A stretch of DNA of 7,829 bases from Kiritimatiellia bacterium (GCA_029939545.1 JAOZSS010000111.1:1-7829), one strand, 5' to 3'. Positions 1 to 6,293 are shown, counted from the stretch's first letter. Notes: generated by a model not told the origin, from the letters alone. A program made the numbers and translations.

Positions 1-179
1 AAAATGGGGGGCGCTTAGTCGCATGAGTGAGAGCGGAAGACCGGTTACACCCCCTCCAGAAAAGGCTGGAAACGGAGCAAACTGGAGGCGGGGTGCCCCC
101 ACCCCGCTATCTGCGAAGATGTCCACAGTATCCAAAACCGCCAAAAAGAGAATCGCTGAAGCAGGAAACAGGTGCCGAG
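1..179. other. Non-coding flank downstream of thyX
   Basis: No protein family is recognisable on either strand here; the long plus-strand frame across it is the antisense shadow of thyX. The stretch contains a GC-rich hairpin repeat (listed separately) and a wider inverted pair, CCTCCAG at 53-59 against CTGGAGG at 82-88. This is where thyX transcripts would end. However, no hairpin followed by a T-run on the minus strand is visible, so no intrinsic terminator is claimed. Confidence 0.6.
82..107 (+). repeat. GC-rich palindromic repeat, copy 1
   Basis: This 26-base unit starts CTGGAGG and contains a perfect 8-bp stem, GCGGGGTG (88-95) with CACCCCGC (100-107), around a CCCC loop. The same unit recurs in reverse orientation at 3883-3908, matching at 25 of 26 positions; the one difference is in the loop. 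Two near-identical hairpins in different intergenic spaces suggest a dispersed REP-like element. It lies downstream of thyX and could protect or end that transcript, but no T-tract follows on the thyX strand. Confidence 0.75.
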
Positions 180-779
180 TCAGGCTTGGGCGTTGAGGTC
201 GGCGAGCAGGTCGCCAAATACCGCCGGGGCATGGGCATGGAGCTGCTGCAGCATGTCGACGCACGCGGCGCGAATCTCCCACTGGGCGTGGCGCGAGCAG
301 CGCATGGCAAAGATGTGCCGAAATTCCCTGAAATTGGCAGAAATAACCAGCTCGGTCGCACAGGCGTTCGGCAGTACGAACCGGGCATCCTCGTTGCGAA
401 GCCCACGCGCCTTCCACTTGCCGTACATGCGCCTGATCGTGGCCATATCGTCTGCAAACTCGTCACGATCGGCCTCGTCCAGCGAGGGGGGCGTAACCGT
501 CTCGAAATCCTGTTCAGAAACGTAGCGTTGGCTCTTCTGGCAGACCGACGTGAGACGGTGCCGGACCAACTGGTGCGACATGGCGCGCGAACACCCCGCA
601 ATGCGAAACGTGGCGTAGGCATGCTCAAGCGGCGTTTCGTGCCCCATGGCCAGTAGCTTACCAATCAGGATGCCGGCGCTGTCTTCCTGCTGGTGGTCCT
701 GGCTCTGGTAGCAGGTGCGCGCGGCCACTTCTATGACGCGTTCCGGCTCGGGTGTAATGGCAATCAGCTCGATCTGCAT
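180..779 (-). CDS. thyX: FAD-dependent thymidylate synthase ThyX
   Basis: This enzyme makes dTMP from dUMP using 5,10-methylene-tetrahydrofolate as carbon donor, with FAD and NADPH supplying the reducing equivalents. It is cytosolic and replaces ThyA in many bacteria. From the ATG at 779 the protein has 199 residues. The ThyX signature RHRxxSxxxxSxR is complete at residues 73-85 (R73-H74-R75, S78, S83, R85). It is preceded by the family stretch GHETPLEHAYATFRI (46-60) and followed by RFVLPNACATELV (133-145) and the conserved AQWEIR (165-170). The length is slightly compact for the family. A GTG at 815 would add 12 residues that look unlike the family. Neither start has a normal Shine-Dalgarno site, and the 779 start is chosen because MQIELI resembles the usual ThyX beginning. 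The gene is divergent from the glycine cleavage operon, which supplies its cofactor. Identity is firm; the start is less certain. Confidence 0.95.
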   Translation of the reverse strand: MQIELIAITPEPERVIEVAARTCYQSQDHQQEDSAGILIGKLLAMGHETPLEHAYATFRIAGCSRAMSHQLVRHRLTSVCQKSQRYVSEQDFETVTPPSLDEADRDEFADDMATIRRMYGKWKARGLRNEDARFVLPNACATELVISANFREFRHIFAMRCSRHAQWEIRAACVDMLQQLHAHAPAVFGDLLADLNAQA

Positions 780-830
780 GGTCAAAAGGAGGCCTGTTCG
801 GCCGTTGTTCGGCACGCCGGGTTATTTTGT

Positions 831-859
831 TTGCGGACTCTACGCGTGGGTCATAGTAT
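831..859 (+). promoter_or_regulatory. Candidate gcv operon promoter (sigma70-like)
   Basis: TTGCGG (831-836) and TAGTAT (854-859) lie 17 bases apart. The -35 matches consensus weakly beyond TTG; the -10 matches at 4 of 6 positions. Transcription would begin around 866 and give a leader of about 65 bases. The leader is too short for a tandem glycine riboswitch and I saw none of the riboswitch's conserved core motifs. The -10 lies within the symmetrical ATAGTAT that also serves the opposed thyX candidate. Confidence 0.35.
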
Positions 860-881
860 GCCGAAGTTCTGTTCGTGTCGA
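853..881 (-). promoter_or_regulatory. Candidate thyX promoter (sigma70-like)
   Basis: On the minus strand, TCGACA (881-876) and TACTAT (858-853) are separated by exactly 17 bases, matching the -35 consensus at 5 of 6 positions and the -10 at 4 of 6. Transcription would start near 846 and leave a leader of about 65-70 bases before the ATG at 779. The -10 box overlaps that of the opposing gcvT candidate. Seen by eye only. Confidence 0.4.
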
Positions 882-931
882 GTGCTTGGATGCCCCAGGG
901 CAGGCGCGGGAACAATGAGGGGGAGTCGTCG

Positions 932-2038
932 ATGTCAGAGCGTACATGTCTTCACGATGTCCATGTCGCGCTGGGGGCGCAGATGGGGCCTTTCGGCGGG
1001 TTCGACATGCCGATCCAGTATGCCGGCATCATGGCGGAGCACCAAGCCTGTCGCGAGGGCGCTGTCCTGTTCGACACCTGCCACATGGGCGAGTTCCTGA
1101 TCGAGGGGGCGGGTGCCGTTGCCGACCTTGACACCCTCGTTAGTTGCTCGATCGGCTCCCTGCAGACGGGCCAGTGCCGCTACGGGCTCATGTGCAACCC
1201 CGACGGCGGGGTGATGGACGATCTGCTGGTCTATCGCCTCGATGAACAACGCTTCATGCTCGTGGTCAATGCCGGAACCCAGGCCTCCGATGCCGCGTGG
1301 ATCGAGGAGCACCTGGGATCCGATACGACGTTCAGCAACCTGTCGGCTGACACGGCCAAGATCGATCTACAGGGCCCCGCCGCCCCTCGCATGGTCAAGG
1401 CGCTGCTCGGGGAAGCGATAGCAGGGCTCAAATACTATCGTTTCGTGCAGACGGCCTACCGCGGCGAGCCCGTAGTGCTGAGCCGGACGGGGTATACCGG
1501 CGAGATCGGCGTCGAAGTCTACGCCGCTCCCGACCAGGCCATTGCCTTCTGGCACGACGCCATGGAACTGGGTGCGGAGCCGGCCGGGCTGGGCGCGCGG
1601 GACACACTGCGCCTGGAAGCGGGGATGCCGCTCTACGGACACGAGCTCACCCCCCAGCGCCATGCCGGCGAGTGCGGGTTCTCCCGGGCCATGGCGCAGG
1701 ACAAGACCTTTATTGGGTCCGACGTGGTGTGCGATCTGTCAAAGCGGCAGCAAGCACTCGTGGGAATCCAGCTCGAAGGCCGGCGTGCCGCGCGTGCCGG
1801 CGACGCGCTGTGCGATGGGTCAGGCGTCGAAGTGGGCGTGGTGACCAGCGGCAGCTATGGTCCGTCGATCGGGGCCGCCATCGCACTGGGCTATGTTGAT
1901 GGCGCCCTGGCAGAGCCTGGCACGGCGCTGACCATCCGTATGGCACGTAGTGAACTGGCGGGGCGTGTGACCGCGCTGCCATTCTGGAAACAGGGCAGCG
2001 CGCGAAAGCGGATTGAAGGTTTCTTGGATGCAGGCTAG
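932..2038 (+). CDS. gcvT: Glycine cleavage system T protein (aminomethyltransferase)
   Basis: GcvT takes the aminomethyl group from lipoyl-GcvH and transfers the carbon to tetrahydrofolate, giving 5,10-methylene-THF and ammonia. The 368-residue length is normal. Family marks include GAVLFDTCHMGEF (43-55), GGVMDDLLVY (92-101) with the Asp pair in the region of the known catalytic aspartate, LVVNAGTQASDAAW (110-123), SRTGYTGEIGVEVY (184-197) and the hallmark GLGARDTLRLEAGMPLYG (219-236). The C-terminal barrel domain ends in GRVTALPFW (344-352). The start at 932 has an AGGGGGAG ribosome site (918-925) at good spacing. A GTG at 875 in the same frame would add 19 unconserved residues. It is the first gene of the gcvT-H-PA-PB operon, 36 bases before gcvH. 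Confidence 0.96.
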   Translation: MSERTCLHDVHVALGAQMGPFGGFDMPIQYAGIMAEHQACREGAVLFDTCHMGEFLIEGAGAVADLDTLVSCSIGSLQTGQCRYGLMCNPDGGVMDDLLVYRLDEQRFMLVVNAGTQASDAAWIEEHLGSDTTFSNLSADTAKIDLQGPAAPRMVKALLGEAIAGLKYYRFVQTAYRGEPVVLSRTGYTGEIGVEVYAAPDQAIAFWHDAMELGAEPAGLGARDTLRLEAGMPLYGHELTPQRHAGECGFSRAMAQDKTFIGSDVVCDLSKRQQALVGIQLEGRRAARAGDALCDGSGVEVGVVTSGSYGPSIGAAIALGYVDGALAEPGTALTIRMARSELAGRVTALPFWKQGSARKRIEGFLDAG

Positions 2039-2074
2039 GATCAGTGGGGACTAATGAAGAGAGAGGAAACAAGC

Positions 2075-2446
2075 ATGAGCCAAGACGATAGGAAGTATGC
2101 AAAATCGCACGAGTGGGCCAAGCCGGATGGCGACGTGGTGGTGGTTGGAATCAGCGACCATGCCCAGCAGGAACTGGGGGATATCACGTTTGTGGAGCTG
2201 CCGACCGTAGGCCAGGTCATGGAGGCCGGGGCTGAGTGCGGTGTGGTCGAATCTGTGAAGGCGGCCAGCGACCTCTTTGCGCCGATTGGCGGTGAAGTGG
2301 TGGCCGTGAATGACGCTTTGGAGGACACACCCGAGCTGATCAACCAGGATGCCTGGGAGGCCGGTTGGATCCTCAAATTGAAACCGTCGGACCTGGGGCA
2401 GATGGATGCCCTGATGTCGGTCGCCGACTACGACGCAACCCTGTAA
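2075..2446 (+). CDS. gcvH: Glycine cleavage system H protein (lipoyl carrier)
   Basis: GcvH is the small lipoylated shuttle that carries the aminomethyl group from the P protein to GcvT and then delivers the reduced lipoyl arm to the L protein. The product has 123 residues, typical for the family. The N-terminal SHEWAKPDGD (11-20), GISDHAQQELGDITFVELP (25-43) and the lipoylation motif ESVKAASDLFAPIGGEV are all present, with K62 as the predicted lipoyl lysine. The ATG at 2075 follows GAGAGGA (2061-2067) at normal spacing. An ATG at 2054 in frame would add seven residues, MKREETS, outside the family fold. The gene ends eight bases before gcvPA, so translational coupling is likely. No lipoate ligase or lipoyl synthase is in the window, so lipoylation must be provided elsewhere. 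Confidence 0.97.
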   Translation: MSQDDRKYAKSHEWAKPDGDVVVVGISDHAQQELGDITFVELPTVGQVMEAGAECGVVESVKAASDLFAPIGGEVVAVNDALEDTPELINQDAWEAGWILKLKPSDLGQMDALMSVADYDATL

Positions 2447-2454
2447 GGCTGGCG

Positions 2455-3834
2455 ATGAGTTTCGTTGCCAATACGCCGCTGCAGCGTGAAGAGATGTTGA
2501 AGGCATGTGGTGTGTCGTCGGTCGACGACCTGTTCGCCGACATCCCCGCGAGCCTTCGTCCACAGTCGTTCCGGTTGCCGCCGGGTCGCTCGGAACACGA
2601 GGTGCTGGAATACTTCAAGCAGCTTGCCGAGCGCAACTACGCCCAGCTAACGGTGTTTCTTGGTGGCGGGTTCTATGATCACTTCATCCCGTCGGCGGTC
2701 GATGCTCTTGCCTCGCGCGGGGAGTTCTTTACCGCCTACACGCCCTACCAGCCGGAGCTGTCACAAGGCACACTGCAGGCCATCTACGAGTATCAGACAC
2801 ATATTGGCCGGCTGACCGGTATGGCGGCGGCCAACGCTTCGATGTATGACGGGGGCACGGCCATCTACGAAGCCTGCCAGATGGCGCTGCACGCCACCCG
2901 GCGCACACGCATCGTGGTGGATGGCGGCGTCAACCCAGTCTACCGCAAAATGCTCTACTCCTACACCGCCAATCTGGCTATCGACTTCACGGAAGTGCCC
3001 GTGACCCATGGGGCGAGCGACCGTAAGCATATCGAGCAGGTTCTGGGCGATGACGTGGCCGGGGTGATCCTGCAGAATCCCAATTTCTTTGGCGTGATCG
3101 ACAATCACGAAGACATCGTGGCGCGCTGTCACGAACAGGGCAGTCTTGTGATCCAATCGGTCTATCCCGTCGCCATGGCCATGCTCAAGCCCCCCGGTGA
3201 GATCGGTGTCGACATTGCCGTAGGCGAGGGGCAGTCGCTCGGGAACCCGTTGGCGTTCGGTGGTCCCTATCTCGGCTTTATGGCCACCAACAAGAAGCTG
3301 GTGCGCAAGATGCCCGGCCGCATTGTGGGGCGTACGCTGGATCGCGAGGGGCGCGAGGCCTTTGTGCTGACCCTGCAGGCGCGCGAGCAACACATTCGGC
3401 GGGAGAAAGCCACCTCGAACATCTGCACCAACCAGGCCCTCTGTGCGCTGCGGGCCCACATGTACCTCAGCCTTGTGGGCAAAGAGGGGCTGCGCGAAGT
3501 CGCTCTGCTCTGCCATGCCAAGGCGGAGTACGCCAAGGAACGCTTTAAGGCCATTCCCGGTGTGAGTGTGATGGAGACCAGTTCAACATTCAACGAGTTC
3601 ACCGTGCACCTGCCGGCCGATGCCGGCGTAATTGCCGGACGCCTGGTTGAACGTGGTATCGCACCCGGTCTGCCGTTGGGCCGCTACTATCCGGGCATGG
3701 AGCACTACCTGTTGGTAGCGGTCACAGAGAAGCGCACCAAGGCTGAGATTGGTCACTTTGCAGAAGTGCTTGAGGAAGTGCTGTCGCATTACTGGGATTT
3801 TGAGGAAGAGCACAGCGAACGGATCGACGTGTAG
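2455..3834 (+). CDS. gcvPA: Glycine dehydrogenase (decarboxylating) subunit 1
   Basis: This is the N-terminal half of the P protein, which in many bacteria is a separate polypeptide. Together with GcvPB it forms the PLP enzyme that decarboxylates glycine and passes the aminomethyl group to lipoyl-GcvH. The 459 residues fit the usual GcvPA size. Recognisable stretches are FLGGGFYDHFIPSAVD (68-83), FTAYTPYQPELSQGTLQ (92-108), NASMYDGGTA (127-136), LAFGGPYLGF (266-275) and REKATSNICTNQAL (316-329). The PLP-binding lysine is not expected here, since it lies in subunit 2. The ATG at 2455 sits eight bases after the gcvH stop with only a weak AAGG upstream, so ribosomes probably pass on from gcvH. 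In the gcvH frame this region reads differently, so there is no fusion. Confidence 0.96.
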   Translation: MSFVANTPLQREEMLKACGVSSVDDLFADIPASLRPQSFRLPPGRSEHEVLEYFKQLAERNYAQLTVFLGGGFYDHFIPSAVDALASRGEFFTAYTPYQPELSQGTLQAIYEYQTHIGRLTGMAAANASMYDGGTAIYEACQMALHATRRTRIVVDGGVNPVYRKMLYSYTANLAIDFTEVPVTHGASDRKHIEQVLGDDVAGVILQNPNFFGVIDNHEDIVARCHEQGSLVIQSVYPVAMAMLKPPGEIGVDIAVGEGQSLGNPLAFGGPYLGFMATNKKLVRKMPGRIVGRTLDREGREAFVLTLQAREQHIRREKATSNICTNQALCALRAHMYLSLVGKEGLREVALLCHAKAEYAKERFKAIPGVSVMETSSTFNEFTVHLPADAGVIAGRLVERGIAPGLPLGRYYPGMEHYLLVAVTEKRTKAEIGHFAEVLEEVLSHYWDFEEEHSERIDV

Positions 3835-3972
3835 GTAGCGCGTGGGCATTTTGGAGGCGGCCTGCCCCGGCGGCCGCTGAGTGCGGGGTGAGGGCACCCC
3901 GCCTCCAGGTCCTCGCACGCAGCTGTTCGGCTTTCAGTGCGAGTGGCCACTTTGCAGGGAGATGGGGCAGAT
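3835..3972 (+). other. 138-base spacer inside the gcv operon
   Basis: This gap is much longer than the other two in the operon (36 and 8 bases) and contains no gene. It holds the second copy of the hairpin repeat. An outer stem, TGGAGGCGG (3852-3860) with CCGCCTCCA (3899-3907), encloses a CG-rich interior that includes CCGGCGGCCGC. Some pairings compete, because the outer arm overlaps the inner hairpin arm. No T-run follows, so it does not look like an intrinsic terminator. It may be an inserted repeat that transcription reads through, or it may act as an RNA processing or stabilising element. Confidence 0.6.
3883..3908 (-). repeat. GC-rich palindromic repeat, copy 2
   Basis: Read on the minus strand, this matches the unit at 82-107 at 25 of 26 positions. 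It forms a perfect 8-bp hairpin, GCGGGGTG (3883-3890) with CACCCCGC (3895-3902), around an AGGG loop. The position between two operon genes and the inverted orientation relative to copy 1 fit a dispersed intergenic element. Confidence 0.75.
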
Positions 3973-5427
3973 ATGAGCGTGGTATTTAATAAATCGGTTC
4001 CGGGTCGGCGTGGTGTACGTTTGCCGACGTGCGACGTGCCGTTCGTCGATGCCATTCCGGAGGAGTATCTGCGCGAGCAGCCCGCCGAACTGTGCGAGCT
4101 GTCCGAACTGGATGTCGTGCGCCATTTTACCGGTCTGTCGCGCCTGAATTTCGGTGTGGATACCGGGTTTTATCCGCTCGGGTCGTGTACGATGAAGTAC
4201 AACCCGCGGGTCTCGGAGCGGATCGCCGGTCTGGAAGGCTTCTCGCAGCTTCATCCCTTCCTGCCGCAGCTACGTTCAGGCGGGATGCTGACCCAGGGCG
4301 CGCTCCAGCTCCTGTACGAGCTGGAACGGGTGCTGTGCGAGATCACCGGCATGGGGGCCTTCACGCTTCAGCCGCTGGCGGGCGCGCATGGCGAGCTGAC
4401 CGGTATGATGCTGATTGCGGCCTACCATCGCGACAAAGGAAACAAGAAGCACACGGTGCTGATTCCTGACGAAGCGCATGGTACGAACCCATCCAGCGCG
4501 GCCATCACCGGCTACCGGACCGTGTCGATTCCCACGGATGGCACGACGGGACGGCTCAATCTCAAGGCCCTTGAGGATCTGGTCGATGACGAGACCGCCG
4601 CGATCATGCTGACCAACCCCAATACGCTGGGTATCTTCAACAGCGAGATCGAGCAAGTCGTCGAGATCGCCCACCGGCACGACGCCCAAGTCTACTATGA
4701 CGGCGCGAACTTGAACGCGATCCTGGGCAAGTTTCGCCCCGGCGATGCCGGCATCGACGTCATGCATATCAATGTGCATAAGACCTTCGCCACGCCGCAC
4801 GGTGGTGGCGGACCGGGCGCTGGTCCTGTGGGTGTGCGCGAACACCTGGTGCCGTTTCTCCCGATTTCCCGGATCGAGAAGCGGCGCGACAACTCGTTCG
4901 TTCTCGACTACGACCAACCGCGCAGCATCGGGTACGTGGCACCGTTCTACGGCAATTTTTCCATCCTGGTGCGCGCCTATGCCTACATCATGCTCCTGGG
5001 CGGCGACGGCCTGGTAGAGGTCAGCGAGAACGCGGTCCTCAACGCCAATTATGTTATGCACGCGCTCAAGGAACGCTTCGAGTTGCCCTATGACCGTTCC
5101 TGCATGCACGAATGCGTCTTTTCCGCTTCACGCCAGGCCGAGCATGGTGTGCATGCCCTCGATATCGCAAAAGCACTGATCGATCGCGGCTACCATCCGC
5201 CCACCGTCTACTTCCCGCTCATCATCAAGGAAGCCATGATGATCGAGCCTACCGAGACAGAGAGCAAGGAGACCCTCGACGCGTTCATCGCGGCGATGCT
5301 GGAAATCGCGGATGAAGCAGAACGGAATCCCGATGCGTTCGCGGAGCTTCCGAAGCGTGCCCCGGTTTGTCGACCGGATGAAGTGAAGGCCGCCCGCGAT
5401 ATGGATGTCAGCTTCGAAGCCTGCTAG
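3973..5427 (+). CDS. gcvPB: Glycine dehydrogenase (decarboxylating) subunit 2
   Basis: This is the PLP-carrying half of the split P protein, catalysing glycine decarboxylation with GcvPA. The 484 residues are normal for the family. The predicted Schiff-base lysine is K270, in the motif HKTFATPHGGGGPGAGP (269-285). Other landmarks are YPLGSCTMKYNPR (67-79), the glycine- and alanine-rich LAGAHGELTGM (135-145), DEAHGTNPSSA (166-176) and the C-terminal HPPTVYFPLIIKEAMMIEPTE. The ATG at 3973 follows AGGGAGA (3956-3962) and is preferred over a GTG at 3937 that adds 12 unconserved residues. It is the last gene of the operon, separated from gcvPA by a repeat-bearing spacer. Its TAG stop (5425-5427) overlaps the stop of the convergent ferredoxin gene. 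No L-protein gene follows. Confidence 0.97.
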   Translation: MSVVFNKSVPGRRGVRLPTCDVPFVDAIPEEYLREQPAELCELSELDVVRHFTGLSRLNFGVDTGFYPLGSCTMKYNPRVSERIAGLEGFSQLHPFLPQLRSGGMLTQGALQLLYELERVLCEITGMGAFTLQPLAGAHGELTGMMLIAAYHRDKGNKKHTVLIPDEAHGTNPSSAAITGYRTVSIPTDGTTGRLNLKALEDLVDDETAAIMLTNPNTLGIFNSEIEQVVEIAHRHDAQVYYDGANLNAILGKFRPGDAGIDVMHINVHKTFATPHGGGGPGAGPVGVREHLVPFLPISRIEKRRDNSFVLDYDQPRSIGYVAPFYGNFSILVRAYAYIMLLGGDGLVEVSENAVLNANYVMHALKERFELPYDRSCMHECVFSASRQAEHGVHALDIAKALIDRGYHPPTVYFPLIIKEAMMIEPTETESKETLDAFIAAMLEIADEAERNPDAFAELPKRAPVCRPDEVKAARDMDVSFEAC

Positions 5428-5612
5428 CCATCCACAACAATGGCGTCGACAGGGCAATGCTCAGCCGCATCGCGGCAACCATCTTCCTCGCCGGCGGGCA
5501 CTTCATCTCCAATGACCCGAGCGAGGTCTCCATCCATCTCAAAGACCGCCGGACAGGCATCCGGGCACAGGCCGCAGCCTACGCAGGCATCTGTATCAAT
5601 CGTGACTTTCAT
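5424..5612 (-). CDS. Single [4Fe-4S] ferredoxin, Thermotoga type
   Basis: This is a 62-residue soluble low-potential electron carrier. C10, C13 and C16 (in CVGCGLC) plus C53 (in EHCP) give the four ligands of one [4Fe-4S] cluster. C20 and C46 occupy the places where the Thermotoga maritima ferredoxin has a disulfide, so a second cluster is not expected. The start MKVTIDTDACVGCG closely matches that family, and the acidic composition is also typical. The ATG at 5612 follows GGGAG at normal spacing, and the upstream in-frame extension to 5762 looks non-coding. The gene converges on gcvPB and shares the four bases CTAG, each gene reading TAG as stop. Its electron partner cannot be told from the neighbours. 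Confidence 0.93.
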   Translation of the reverse strand: MKVTIDTDACVGCGLCPDACPAVFEMDGDLARVIGDEVPAGEEDGCRDAAEHCPVDAIVVDG

Positions 5613-5658
5613 CGGCGTCTCCCGTGTTTCGTCGTAACCCAACGGATCTGACCCCGAA

Positions 5659-5687
5659 ACTGTAGCAGAGCAGCACCCCGCTAACAA
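5659..5687 (-). promoter_or_regulatory. Candidate ferredoxin promoter
   Basis: On the minus strand, TTGTTA (5687-5682) and TACAGT (5664-5659) are 17 bases apart, each matching the sigma70 consensus at 4 of 6 positions. The start point would be near 5652, with a leader of about 40 bases before the ATG at 5612. It lies between the recombinase relic and the ferredoxin gene, so the latter appears to be transcribed on its own. Confidence 0.4.
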
Positions 5688-5751
5688 GAATTCACATCGG
5701 GAAACGCGCGCCCCGCCCATCCCTTTCGCGCCTCGCAACGCGCGGCGCGGC

Positions 5752-6293
5752 CTACAGCCCAATCCTGCGCAGATCCGCCGGACTGCGTGCCGTCAACCCT
5801 GGCCGGTTGAGCACATGCGTATAGATCATCGTCGTAGCAGCATCCGCATGACCAAGCAACTCCTGAACCGTGCGTATGTCATGTCCTGCCGCCAGCAGGT
5901 GCGTAGCAAACGAATGTCGCAGCGTATGGCACGACGCATCCTTCACAATCTCCGCTTGCTCAACTGCCCGCTTCACCGCCTTCTGCGGAACATTCTCGCT
6001 CACATGGTGACGCATGTGTCGTCCTGAACGGGGGTCCGTGCTGATCCTGGAAGCCGCATGCCCGTGCCATACATCAGGCGCGCCATTAATCCCGCCGTTC
6101 CCGTCATGCTCCCCAGCAGATGATCACCCTCATCATACGTGAGCACCACAGGCAACTTGCGTCGCGACTTCGGCCGCTTATAATCCCCAAGATCCCCCAA
6201 CTCCACATGGCGCACATTCCGGTAGAAAAACACCAAAGCGTTCAATGCCTGCGCCTGGGGCGCCGGTGCTACCTGTTCGCGTAAGGCCAGATG
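5752..6293 (-). pseudogene. Decayed integron-type tyrosine recombinase
   Basis: Two fragments in different frames make up a broken IntI-like integrase. The first (6293-6000) begins inside the N-terminal DNA-binding domain (QAQALNALVFFYR), passes through KRPKSRRKLPVVLT and reaches the first catalytic arginine in MYGTGMRL. An in-frame TAG lies at 6296-6294 and no earlier N-terminal coding was found. After VQD near 6020 the frame is lost. The second fragment (to 5752) resumes at RHHVSENV and carries HTLRHSFATHLL, LLGHAD and the tyrosine in MIYTHVLNRPG, ending in RSPADL as integron integrases do. Missing are the first 50-75 residues and, by comparison with the family, roughly 80-100 central residues including the catalytic lysine and the IntI-specific insertion. 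It cannot be active. A Xer-like relative is a weaker alternative, because the insertion that separates the two is deleted. Confidence 0.88.

Noticed and set aside
88..107. The hairpin as a rho-independent terminator for thyX.
   Set aside because: The stem is strong, but on the thyX strand it is followed by CTCCAGTTTGC without a T-run.
27..656. A 209-codon plus-strand open frame.
   Set aside because: It is antisense to thyX, which carries clear family motifs; the frame's protein has no recognisable features.
2761..3516. A 251-codon minus-strand open frame inside gcvPA, and a similar one at 4276-5109 inside gcvPB.
   Set aside because: Both are antisense to well-conserved genes and arise from GC-rich codon bias; their composition is rich in H, G and V without any motif.
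5636..5810. ACCCAAC (5636-5642) and GTTGAGC inside the recombinase tail fit the RYYYAAC and GTTRRRY cores of an attC site.
   Set aside because: The two cores are too far apart, one lies inside coding sequence of the integrase relic, and no paired inner boxes were seen between them.
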